DNA from: Lentzea sp. NBRC 102530
GTDB lineage: Bacteria > Actinomycetota > Actinomycetes > Mycobacteriales > Pseudonocardiaceae
Length of the DNA stretch: 64,000 bases
Assembly: GCF_030269365.1 (NCBI RefSeq)
Contig: NZ_BSTF01000001.1
Span: forward strand, 124,001-188,000
Direction of reading: 5' to 3'
Shown piece by piece: positions 1 to 8,125 of this stretch. The number at the start of each line of letters is the position of its first letter. Positions within the stretch are counted from its first letter, which is position 1. The notes under the pieces were generated by a model. The model ran no database searches, was not told where the DNA came from, and saw only the letters and a program-made list of their open reading frames with translations. A program made the translations under genes and the position numbers.

Positions 1-857
1 ACATGCGCCCGGGCGCGCTGAGCCGGCTCGGCCTCGACTACGCCGACGTCGCCGAGCGCAACCCCGGCCTCGTCTACGCCCATGCCCAGGGCTTTCGCGG
101 TGACTCCGACCGCGCCGGCATCGCCGCCTACGACGAGACGATCCAGGGCGCGTCCGGCCTGGTCGACATCGCGAACCGCGCCATCGGCAGGCCCGTCTAC
201 CTGCCGACGATCCTCGGCGACAAGGTGTCGTCGCTGACCATCGCCTACAGCGTGCTCGCCGCGCTGGTGCACCGGAACAACACGGGTGAAGGCCAGCGGG
301 TCGAGATTCCCATGGCCGACACGATGATCGCGTTCAACCTGGTCGAACACCTCGCCGGGCACGCGTTCGTACCGGCGGAGGGGCCGACGGGCTTCAACCT
401 GTCGATGGCCAAGGGCCACCACGCCGTGCACACCAAGGACGGCCTCGCGTGCGTCGTCCCGTACAACCCGCAGAACTTCCGCGACTTCTTCGCCGCGGCT
501 CAAAGGCCCGACCTGGTCGAGGACCCGCGCGTCGCCGGTGACCGCATCGACCCGAACGACAGCGACGACCTGATGGGGCTCGTGGACGAGTGCGCCGGCG
601 CACTGTCCACAGAGGAATGGGCCGAGGTGTGCGCGAAGCACAGCATCCCGTTCGGACCGGTGCTGGAACTCGACAGGGCGCACGAGGACCCGTACGTCCG
701 CGACGGCCACCTGCTCGACGAGGTGCAGCACCCGAGCGAGGGCGCGATCCGCTCGATCGGCATCCCGGTGAAGTTCTCCGCCACCCCCGCCACCGTCCGC
801 CGCCTGGCCCCGCTGCCGGGCCAGGACACCGCAGAAGTCCTCAAGGAGTTGGCATGA
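1..857 (+). CDS. CaiB/BaiF family III CoA-transferase, 5' end outside the window
   Basis: Family III CoA-transferases move CoA between carboxylic acids through an aspartyl-CoA thioester. About 284 C-terminal residues are visible; family members are near 390-400 residues, so roughly 110 N-terminal residues lie upstream of the window. The segment from YLPTILGD to TGEGQRVEIPMAD is the family signature, and the Asp of LGD is the expected catalytic nucleophile. The stop overlaps the start of the enoyl-CoA hydratase (ATGA), so the two are translationally coupled. The neighbouring hydratase, dehydrogenases and decarboxylase imply that it activates or recycles an acyl-CoA in a catabolic route. The substrate cannot be read from sequence. 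Family confidence is high. Confidence 0.9.
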   Translation, partial: MRPGALSRLGLDYADVAERNPGLVYAHAQGFRGDSDRAGIAAYDETIQGASGLVDIANRAIGRPVYLPTILGDKVSSLTIAYSVLAALVHRNNTGEGQRVEIPMADTMIAFNLVEHLAGHAFVPAEGPTGFNLSMAKGHHAVHTKDGLACVVPYNPQNFRDFFAAAQRPDLVEDPRVAGDRIDPNDSDDLMGLVDECAGALSTEEWAEVCAKHSIPFGPVLELDRAHEDPYVRDGHLLDEVQHPSEGAIRSIGIPVKFSATPATVRRLAPLPGQDTAEVLKELA

Positions 858-1597
858 GCGAGGTTCGCACCGAACGCGTCGGTTCGGCACTGCTGATCAC
901 GATCGACCGGCCCGAGGCCCGCAACGCCGTCAACGCGGCCGTCGCGGCGCGGCTCTCGGCCGCCCTGGACGAACTGGAGACCACCCCTGAACTCCGCGTC
1001 GGCGTGCTGACCGGCGCGGGTGGCTCGTTCAGCGCCGGCATGGACCTCAAGGCCGCGCTGAAGGGCGAGTCGCCGGTGGTCGGCGACCGCGGCCTCGGCG
1101 GGCTCACCGAGGCCGAGCTGAGCAAGCCGCTGATCGCCGCGGTCGAGGGCTTCGCGCTCGGCGGCGGGTTCGAGATGGCGCTGGCCTGCGACCTGATCGT
1201 CGCCGCGCAGGACGCGAGGTTCGGGTTGCCCGAGGTCAAGCGCGGCCTGATCGCCGCCGCCGGGGGAGTGGTCCGCCTGCCGCAACGGATCCCGCACCAC
1301 CTCGCGATGGAGATCCTGCTGACCGGCGAGCCGATCGACGGCGTCCGCGCCGGCACGCTCGGCATCGCCAACCGGGTGGTGCCGGCCGGTGAGGCCGCCG
1401 CGATCGCACTCCAGCTCGCCGAGCAGATCGCGCGGAACGCCCCGCTGGCGCTCGCCGCCGTCAAGGAAGTCGTGCGCTCCCAGGACCCCTGGGCCGCACA
1501 ACGCACCGCAAGCGCCCGCCTGATGACCACGGCCGACGTCCGCGAGGGCATGACCGCGTTCGCCGAGCGCCGCGCTCCACAATGGACAGGACGCTGA
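854..1597 (+). CDS. Enoyl-CoA hydratase/isomerase (crotonase family)
   Basis: This 247-residue crotonase-fold protein should hydrate a 2-enoyl-CoA to the 3-hydroxyacyl-CoA. The oxyanion-hole segment FSAGMDLK is followed by ALGGGFEMALACD and FGLPEVKRG. The Glu residues in GFEM and LPEV match the two catalytic glutamates of true hydratases, so hydratase activity is more likely than a pure isomerase or dehalogenase role. The ATG at 854 overlaps the upstream CoA-transferase stop by 4 nt, which fixes the start. The next gene begins 3 nt after its stop. With the CoA-transferase it recalls the CaiB/CaiD pairing of carnitine metabolism, but that is an analogy only. Confidence 0.9.
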   Translation: MSEVRTERVGSALLITIDRPEARNAVNAAVAARLSAALDELETTPELRVGVLTGAGGSFSAGMDLKAALKGESPVVGDRGLGGLTEAELSKPLIAAVEGFALGGGFEMALACDLIVAAQDARFGLPEVKRGLIAAAGGVVRLPQRIPHHLAMEILLTGEPIDGVRAGTLGIANRVVPAGEAAAIALQLAEQIARNAPLALAAVKEVVRSQDPWAAQRTASARLMTTADVREGMTAFAERRAPQWTGR

Positions 1598-1600
1598 ACC

Positions 1601-2320
1601 GTGCTGGGCATCACACCTCTCACCGCGCCGGCCTTTCCCGCCGTGCAGCCGAGGTTCTTCGACCGCGAGTACCTCAACATCGTCTACCGGACCGATCCCG
1701 ATGCGCTGCGGGCCGTCGTCCCGCAGCCGTTGGAGATCGACGAGCCGCTCGTGCGGTTCGAGGTCATGAAGATGAACGACGTCACCGGCTACGGCCCGTA
1801 CACCGAGGCCGGGCAGGCGGTCCAGGTCGTCTTCGACGGCGAACGCGGCGAGTACCTGCACGCGATGTACCTCGACAGCTTCGCCGCCACCGCGTCCGGC
1901 CGCGAGGTCAGCGCGTACCCGAAGGTCATGGCCTCCCCGACGCTCTACGCCGACAACGGCGCCCTGGTCGGAACCCTCGACTACGGCACGATCAGGGTCG
2001 CCACGGCCACGATGGGCTACAAGCAGTACGAACTGGACACTCGACAGGCTGAGGCCGAGATCACAGTTCCAACGTTCATGCTGAAGACGATCCCTGACTA
2101 TGACGGTTCGCTGCGAGTGCAGGAGCTCGTGCGCACGGAGATCACCGACGTCGTGGTCAAGGCCGCGTACACCGGTCCGGCGCGCCTGCAGCTGTTCCAG
2201 CACGTCCTCGCGCCGCTCGCCGACCTCCCCGTGCTGGAGGTCGTGTCCGCCAGCCACGTCATCACCGACCTGACGCTCGCTCCCGCCAAGCCGGTCCACA
2301 ACTACTTGGAGGAAGCGTGA
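1601..2320 (+). CDS. Acetoacetate decarboxylase family protein
   Basis: A 239-residue acetoacetate decarboxylase-like protein. Classical members form a Schiff base between an active-site Lys and a beta-keto acid and release CO2. The segment EVSAYPKVMASP carries the Lys at the position expected for the catalytic lysine (family pattern E-x-P-K). The start is a GTG 3 nt after the hydratase stop. The end overlaps the next gene by 4 nt (GTGA). In this operon it would act on a 3-keto acid made by the neighbouring 3-hydroxyacyl dehydrogenase after CoA removal. Some family members act instead on pyruvate-derived aldols or larger keto acids, so the substrate is open. Confidence 0.85.
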   Translation: MLGITPLTAPAFPAVQPRFFDREYLNIVYRTDPDALRAVVPQPLEIDEPLVRFEVMKMNDVTGYGPYTEAGQAVQVVFDGERGEYLHAMYLDSFAATASGREVSAYPKVMASPTLYADNGALVGTLDYGTIRVATATMGYKQYELDTRQAEAEITVPTFMLKTIPDYDGSLRVQELVRTEITDVVVKAAYTGPARLQLFQHVLAPLADLPVLEVVSASHVITDLTLAPAKPVHNYLEEA

Positions 2321-3144
2321 AGACCGCAGTCATCGGTGCCGGGGTCATCGGCCTCTCGTGGGCCCGCTTGTTCGCCGAGCACGGCCACCCCGTGAAGGTG
2401 TTCGACCCCCGCCCGGACCTGGACGTCCCCGAGGGCGTCGAGGTCGCGCCGACCGTCGCCGACGCCGTGCGCGACGCCGACGTCGTGCAGGAGAACGGCC
2501 CGGAGGACCTGGAGTTCAAGAAGACCCTCTTCGCCGAACTCGTCCGCACAGCGCCGCGGCACGCGTTGCTGCTCAGCTCGTCGTCCGCGATCCCGTCGAC
2601 CGCGTTCACGCGGGGCGTCGACGGCTCGCGCGTCCTCATCGGACACCCGTTCAACCCGCCGCACGTCCTCCCGCTGGTCGAGGTCGTGCCCGGCGAGCAG
2701 ACCACCAAGGAGTCCGTCGGCCGGGCCGTCGAGTTCTACCGCGGACTCGGCCGCACGCCCGTCGTGGAACGCAAGGAGATCCCCGGCTTCGTCGGCAACC
2801 GACTGCAGGCCGCGCTCTCCCGCGAAGCCGCCTACCTGGTCGAACAGGGCGTGGTGACACCGCAGGACCTCGACACCGTCGTGACGAACTCGCTCGGCCT
2901 GCGCTGGGCGACCGTCGGCCCGTTCCTCGGCGCCCACCTCGGTGGCGGCCCCGGCGGCTACCGGCACCTCGCCCAGCACATCGGCAGGTCGATGCAGGGC
3001 CTCGAACTCGGCACCCCCGCACAAGATCCGGAACGGCTCATCAAGGCCGTGGAAGACGCTTACGGCTCCTCCACGTACTCGGACCTCGCCGAGACGCGCG
3101 ACCGCAGGCAACTCGCCGTTCTGACGGCATTGGAGGAGAACTGA
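2317..3144 (+). CDS. 3-Hydroxyacyl-CoA dehydrogenase-like NAD-dependent enzyme
   Basis: The 275-residue protein opens with the Rossmann fingerprint AVIGAGVIGLSWA and continues with the SSSSAIPST and GHPFNPPHVLPLVEV segments typical of 3-hydroxyacyl-CoA dehydrogenases. The C-terminal part contains EIPGFVGNRLQAALSREA and GLRWATVGPF. That tail resembles the single-domain lambda-crystallin/L-carnitine 3-dehydrogenase branch rather than FadB fusions. The GTG start overlaps the decarboxylase stop by 4 nt. It probably oxidises the 3-hydroxy group produced by the upstream hydratase, using NAD+. A free-acid substrate such as carnitine or a related 3-hydroxy acid is possible in this branch. Confidence 0.85.
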   Translation: MKTAVIGAGVIGLSWARLFAEHGHPVKVFDPRPDLDVPEGVEVAPTVADAVRDADVVQENGPEDLEFKKTLFAELVRTAPRHALLLSSSSAIPSTAFTRGVDGSRVLIGHPFNPPHVLPLVEVVPGEQTTKESVGRAVEFYRGLGRTPVVERKEIPGFVGNRLQAALSREAAYLVEQGVVTPQDLDTVVTNSLGLRWATVGPFLGAHLGGGPGGYRHLAQHIGRSMQGLELGTPAQDPERLIKAVEDAYGSSTYSDLAETRDRRQLAVLTALEEN

Positions 3145-3145
3145 C

Positions 3146-4336
3146 ATGAACCGCCTCGAAGACCAGCTGACCGCCGACTTCTACAACTACGAGGCGTTGC
3201 TCGGCGACGAGGAGCGCAAGATCCTGCTGAACGCCCGCGAGTTCATGACCACCGAGATCAAGCCGCTGGTCAACGAGAACTGGGCCAAGGGCGAGTTCCC
3301 GCACGAGCTGATCGACAAGTTCCGCGGCGCCGGACTCACCGCCCTGTCCTACGAGGGCTACGGCGAGCACCCCGCCGCCGTCAGCAACCTCCTCACCGGC
3401 ATGCTGGCCATGGAGATGACCCGCACCGACGCGTCGGTCGCCACGTTCTTCGGCGTCCACAACGGACTCGCGATGTACTCGATCTACGCGGGCGGCTCGC
3501 AGGAGCAGCGCGACCGCTGGCTCCCGGCGATGGCCGCGATGGACGAGATCGGCGCGTTCGCGATGACCGAACCGCTCGGCGGCTCCGACGTCGCGGGCGG
3601 CATGCGCACCACGGCTAAGCGCGACGGCGACACGTGGGTGTTGAACGGCGCCAAGAAGTGGATCGGCAACGCCACCTTCGCCGACCACGTGATCGTGTGG
3701 GCGCGCGACCTGGAGGACAACCAGGTCAAGGGTTTCGTGGTGGAGAAGGGCACGCCCGGCTTCGTCGCGGAGAAGATCGAGGGCAAGATCGCGTTCCGGA
3801 TCGTCGAGAACGCCGAGATCACCCTGACCGACGTGCGCGTCCCGGAGACCGACCGCCTGCAGAACATCAACTCGTTCCGCGACGTCGCCGAGATCCTGCG
3901 CGCCACCCGCGGCGGCGTCGCCTGGCAGGCCCTCGGCGTGATGATCGGCGCCTACGAACTGGCCCTGGCCTACGCCAAGGAACGCGAGCAGTTCGGCCGC
4001 CCGATCGCGCGGTTCCAGATGGTGCAGGACAAGCTGGTGCAGTCGCTCGGCAACATCACCGCGTCGTGGGGCATGCTCGTGCAGCTCGCCCGTCTGCAGG
4101 ACGCGGGCATCTTCCAGGACGAGCACTCGTCGCTCGCCAAGGCGTTCGTGACGTCTCGCATGCGCGAGGTCGTCGCCTGGGCGCGGGAGATCTTCGGCGG
4201 CAACGGGATCGTGCTCGACTACGACGTGGCGCGCTTCTTCGCCGACGCCGAGGCGATCTACTCGTTCGAGGGCACCCGCGAGATGAACACGCTGATCGTC
4301 GGCAAGGCGATCACCGGCGAAAGTGCTTTCGTCTAG
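3146..4336 (+). CDS. Acyl-CoA dehydrogenase (glutaryl-CoA dehydrogenase-like)
   Basis: A 396-residue flavoprotein of normal family length that introduces the 2,3-double bond into an acyl-CoA. Landmarks are AFAMTEPLGGSDVAGG (FAD/substrate loop), KKWIGNATFADHVIVWAR, the arginine-rich helix EREQFGRPIARFQMVQDKL and the C-terminal IYSFEGTREMNTLIVGKAITG. The Glu in SFEGT is the catalytic base in glutaryl-CoA and short-chain enzymes. It begins 1 nt after the preceding stop and ends the operon. Its TAG stop shares the tetranucleotide CTAG with the stop of the convergent TOBE gene. It supplies the enoyl-CoA for the hydratase. Chain specificity is unknown. Confidence 0.9.
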   Translation: MNRLEDQLTADFYNYEALLGDEERKILLNAREFMTTEIKPLVNENWAKGEFPHELIDKFRGAGLTALSYEGYGEHPAAVSNLLTGMLAMEMTRTDASVATFFGVHNGLAMYSIYAGGSQEQRDRWLPAMAAMDEIGAFAMTEPLGGSDVAGGMRTTAKRDGDTWVLNGAKKWIGNATFADHVIVWARDLEDNQVKGFVVEKGTPGFVAEKIEGKIAFRIVENAEITLTDVRVPETDRLQNINSFRDVAEILRATRGGVAWQALGVMIGAYELALAYAKEREQFGRPIARFQMVQDKLVQSLGNITASWGMLVQLARLQDAGIFQDEHSSLAKAFVTSRMREVVAWAREIFGGNGIVLDYDVARFFADAEAIYSFEGTREMNTLIVGKAITGESAFV

Positions 4337-4731
4337 GTCTCGGGGATCTCGACGACCACGTGGGTCGACTTGATCGAGGCCACCGCGACGCTGCCGACCT
4401 CCAGGCCGAGCTCGTCCGCAGACTCCCGGCTCATCAGGGACGTGATGCGGAAGGGCCCGGCCTGCATGTCGACCTGGGCCATCACCCCGTCCTTGACGAC
4501 GCGCGTGACGATGCCCTTCATCCGGTTGCGGGCCGACGCGGCCACGGTCGCGCCCGGCTCGGCCACCTCGGTCATCTTCTGCGCGAACGCCGCGAGCTCG
4601 GTCCCGCTCACGCCCTTGCGTCCGTTGTCCAGGACCACGGACGCGAGACGGCCCTGGTCGATCCACCGGCGCAGGGTGTCGTCGCTCACCCCGAGAAGCG
4701 CGGCGGCCTCGCTGATCCGCAAGTTCGGCAC
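4333..4731 (-). CDS. HTH-TOBE domain protein (molybdate/tungstate-binding regulator-like)
   Basis: The 132-residue protein has an N-terminal MerR/excisionase-type helix-turn-helix (RISEAAALLGVSDDTLRRWID, residues about 5-25). A C-terminal TOBE domain (about 65-130) includes ARNRMKGIVTRVVKDGVMAQVDM and SLMSRESADELGLEVG. TOBE domains bind molybdate or tungstate, and such small proteins act as regulators or metal stores. The start is a GTG at 4731. It converges on the acyl-CoA dehydrogenase, and both stop codons are read from the same CTAG at 4333-4336. No molybdate transporter lies nearby, so its target is unknown. Confidence 0.8.
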   Translation of the reverse strand: MPNLRISEAAALLGVSDDTLRRWIDQGRLASVVLDNGRKGVSGTELAAFAQKMTEVAEPGATVAASARNRMKGIVTRVVKDGVMAQVDMQAGPFRITSLMSRESADELGLEVGSVAVASIKSTHVVVEIPET

Positions 4732-4819
4732 GAAGCGAGCCTAGTCCGGCATTCGCCGGGAAGCCTTGCGGGTACGGTGCCAGGCGCAGGGAACTCTTCA
4801 ATCCGACAGGTCGTGATGC

Positions 4820-4975
4820 ATGAACGAGTTCAGGGACAACCTCCTCGCCCGCATCGAACAGGCGGAGGAGGCCACGCGTGTCGCGGTCGAGCAGAAGGAC
4901 GCGTACGCGGCTGACGTGCACGGAGCCGATCTGGCGAACCTCCGGCGGCTCGCCGCGGAGCACGGGGTGAGCTGA
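4820..4975 (+). CDS. Small acidic/basic helical protein, 51 residues
   Basis: The frame starts at ATG 4820 and encodes 51 residues rich in Ala, Glu and Arg, beginning MNEFRDNLLARIEQAEEA and ending LRRLAAEHGVS. It is predicted to be almost wholly helical, without Cys or a membrane segment. Third codon positions are nearly all G or C, as expected for a real gene in this genome. A perfect 12-bp hairpin begins 6 nt after its stop, which supports it as a transcription unit. I do not recognise the family. Confidence 0.55.
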   Translation: MNEFRDNLLARIEQAEEATRVAVEQKDAYAADVHGADLANLRRLAAEHGVS

Positions 4976-4980
4976 GGGGC

Positions 4981-5009
4981 CGGGCACCCGGTGCCGCACC
5001 GGGTGCCCG
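4981..5009. terminator. Bidirectional terminator hairpin between convergent genes
   Basis: Perfect 12-bp arms at 4981-4992 (CGGGCACCCGGT) and 4998-5009 enclose a 5-nt loop. The hairpin sits 6 nt after the stop of the 51-residue gene and 8 nt beyond the stop of the convergent aldo/keto reductase, so it can terminate both. There is no U-tract, as is common in actinobacteria. Confidence 0.75.
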
Positions 5010-5016
5010 AACTCGG

Positions 5017-5979
<963 letters not shown>

Positions 5980-6158
5980 GGTCAGCCTCTCAAGGAAAAC
6001 GACGATCACGGTCGGGTGATGGTGACGACAGCCCGTTCAACATCAACCTAGTCCCGCTCGCCGGAAGGTGCCTCTCTTCAACACGACAGTGGCGTTCGCG
6101 CCTGTTCGTCTGATCTGCGGGTTTAGCGTCGTTTTCCCGGGGTCTGAGAGGAAAGCGC

Positions 6159-7055
6159 ATGACGAGCATCGACGTGGCCGCACCGCCGCAGGACGTGCAG
6201 GCCCGCACCCGTGCGGCGGTCGGTCCGCTGGTGCGGGCGGCCCTCGACGAACTGCCGGGCGAGACGCGCGAGGTGGTCGAGCACGGCCTGGCGGGCCAGG
6301 ACTTCTCGACGGCCGCGCTGGTGCTGCTGTCCGCGGCGGCGTTCGGGGACGACGACGTGTCGCTGATCGCGGTGGCGCTGGAGTTCGCGCATCTGCACGA
6401 ACAGCTGCACGCCGGGTTGATGGGCCGCACGGGCGCGCGCGAGGTGTTCGGTGCCGATCGGACGGTCTCGGCCGCGGACGCCTTGCTGTCGCTGGCCTGC
6501 GCTCGTCTCACCAAGCCCGGCGTGATGATCCTCAACGTCGCGCTGATGTCCGTTGTGGACGGCTATGTCCAGGAGATCGGCATGGCCGAGGACGACGACA
6601 CGGACATGGCGCAGCACCTCGGTGTCGCGGCGGCGAAGCACAGCTCGCTCCCGGCGGCGGCGTGCGAACTCGGTGCCCTGGCGGCCGGGGCGACGGCGAG
6701 CCAGGCGGCGCACCTGAGGCAGTTCGGCGACGACCTCGGCCTGGCGCGCAAGCACGTCGACGACGTGCGGGGCATCCACGACGCCCTGGCCGCCGGCCGC
6801 CGCACGCTGCCGGTCGTGGTGGCGGTCAACGCGGGCGTCGAGGTCGACGGGCCCGACTCGCACCCGGCCGTCGTGGCGGCGGGCGGGGTGCGGTGGTGCG
6901 AGCAGCAGGCCGAGCTGCTGCTCGCGCGAGGGGTGAACCACCTGCGGCAGTGCAACCCGAGGGCGGAGGCGGCGGAGGAGCTGGTGCGCCTGGCGAGGAG
7001 GGTGACGACGGACCGGTTCGTCGCCGTCGTGCCCTCCCAGCCGACCGTCACCTGA
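6159..7055 (+). CDS. Polyprenyl synthetase-like protein lacking the first Asp-rich motif
   Basis: The 298-residue protein aligns with the trans-isoprenyl diphosphate synthase encoded at 27585-28631. The segment LEFAHLHEQLHAGLM (residues about 75-88) falls where active enzymes have LLHDDVMD, so the DDxxD metal site is replaced by HEQLH. The second motif is partly retained as KHVDDVRGIHD (about 199-208), followed by RRTLPVVVAVNAG as in the active paralogue. It is therefore probably inactive alone. It could be a regulatory or partner subunit, as in heteromeric prenyl synthases, or a relic under relaxed selection. AGGAAA precedes the ATG. No isoprenoid gene adjoins it. The family assignment is fairly safe; the role is inference. 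Confidence 0.7.
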   Translation: MTSIDVAAPPQDVQARTRAAVGPLVRAALDELPGETREVVEHGLAGQDFSTAALVLLSAAAFGDDDVSLIAVALEFAHLHEQLHAGLMGRTGAREVFGADRTVSAADALLSLACARLTKPGVMILNVALMSVVDGYVQEIGMAEDDDTDMAQHLGVAAAKHSSLPAAACELGALAAGATASQAAHLRQFGDDLGLARKHVDDVRGIHDALAAGRRTLPVVVAVNAGVEVDGPDSHPAVVAAGGVRWCEQQAELLLARGVNHLRQCNPRAEAAEELVRLARRVTTDRFVAVVPSQPTVT

Positions 7056-7086
7056 CCTACCGCGGTGCCCGGTCGCCCCTGAACCG

Positions 7087-7989
7087 TCACTCCGCGGCGC
7101 GGAGCACCACCTTGCCCTGCACGTGCCCGGTCTCGACCAGTTCCTGCGCCTTGGCCGCGTCGGCCAGTGGCAGGCTCGCCGCGATCCGCACGCGGAGCTC
7201 GCCGTCGGCGGCCTGCCGCGCGTACTCACCCAGCCTGGCTCCGAACGGCGCGCCGCCGCCGGTGAACACGACGCCCAGGTCGGCGGCCGCGGGGTCGGCG
7301 ATGGTGACGATCCGGTCGGTGCCGCCGCGCAGTTCGATCGACACCGGCAGGTCGCCCTGCCCGGCCGCGTCGTAGACGGCGTCGACCCCGTGCGGAGCGG
7401 CCGCGCGGACCCGGTCGCCCAGCCCCTCGCCGTACGCGACCGGCGTGGCGCCGAGCGAGCGCAGGTAGTCGTGGTTGGCGGGCGACGCCGTGCCGATGAC
7501 CGTGGCGCCCCGGGCGACCGCGAGCTGCACGCCGACCGCGCCGACGACCCCCGCCGCGCCGTGGATCAGCACGGTGTCACCGTCCTCGACGCCCAGCAGG
7601 TCCAGCACGCGGACCGAGGTCTCGACGGCGGTGGGCAGCGCGGCGGCGGTGTCCCAGTCGAGGCCCGCCGGCTTGAGCGCGAAGTCGGTGGCCAGCGCGT
7701 ACTCGGCGTACCCCGCGGTGACCCAGCCGAGGACCTCGTCGCCCGCCTTCACCCCGGTGACGCCCTCGCCCACCTCGTCCACGATCCCGGCCGCCTCCAG
7801 CCCCGGGATCACGGGGAACGGGGGAGTCATCTGCGGGAACCAGCCGTTGCGGATCTTGTGGTCGAGCGGGTTGACCGCCGCCGCGACGACCTTCAGCCGC
7901 ACCTGACCGGGACCGGCGTGCGGTTCCGGCGCCTCACCCAGGTTCAGCACCTCGGGTCCGCCGTGCGTGGTGTAGGTGATCGCCTTCAT
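7087..7989 (-). CDS. Zinc-less quinone oxidoreductase / NADP-dependent MDR enzyme
   Basis: A 300-residue medium-chain dehydrogenase/reductase that probably reduces quinones or enones with NADPH. Features are AVNPLDHKIRNGWFPQ, FPVIPGLEAAGIVDEVGEGV and the nucleotide-binding VLIHGAAGVVGAVGVQLA. No structural zinc Cys cluster is present, so it belongs with QOR/zeta-crystallin types. The ATG at 7989 is chosen because GGGGAG lies 6 nt upstream; an earlier in-frame start would place the operator inside the coding region. A perfect 16-bp palindrome 22 bp upstream is the likely operator, suggesting induction by a small electrophile or antibiotic through a MarR- or TetR-type repressor not encoded nearby. 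Confidence 0.85.
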   Translation of the reverse strand: MKAITYTTHGGPEVLNLGEAPEPHAGPGQVRLKVVAAAVNPLDHKIRNGWFPQMTPPFPVIPGLEAAGIVDEVGEGVTGVKAGDEVLGWVTAGYAEYALATDFALKPAGLDWDTAAALPTAVETSVRVLDLLGVEDGDTVLIHGAAGVVGAVGVQLAVARGATVIGTASPANHDYLRSLGATPVAYGEGLGDRVRAAAPHGVDAVYDAAGQGDLPVSIELRGGTDRIVTIADPAAADLGVVFTGGGAPFGARLGEYARQAADGELRVRIAASLPLADAAKAQELVETGHVQGKVVLRAAE

Positions 7990-8011
7990 CGTGAACTCCC
8001 CGTGCCGTTTT

Positions 8012-8027
8012 GGTTGACATGTCAACC
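8012..8027. promoter_or_regulatory. Perfect 16-bp palindromic operator GGTTGACATGTCAACC
   Basis: GGTTGACATGTCAACC is identical to its reverse complement. It lies 22 bp upstream of the quinone oxidoreductase ATG, where a repressor would block transcription. The half-site TTGAC recurs in the citrate synthase region of this window. Confidence 0.65.
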
Positions 8028-8113
8028 CTAGCGACGGCGCGAGGGTGCCTGCCCCCGCACTTCGGCTAGTTCGCCCTGGTCGAAAGACCAGCCGACCATC
8101 CGTTCGTGCGGGC

Positions 8114-8119
8114 TACGCT
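8114..8119 (+). promoter_or_regulatory. -10 box TACGCT of a leaderless gene
   Basis: TACGCT matches TANNNT and ends 6 nt before the ATG at 8126. This is the spacing expected when transcription starts at the start codon. No Shine-Dalgarno sequence is seen. Confidence 0.5.
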
Positions 8120-8125
8120 CGGTGC

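Noticed and set aside
500-2299. Long minus-strand open frame antisense to the CoA operon
   Set aside because: No domain, poor composition, and opposite a well-supported operon.
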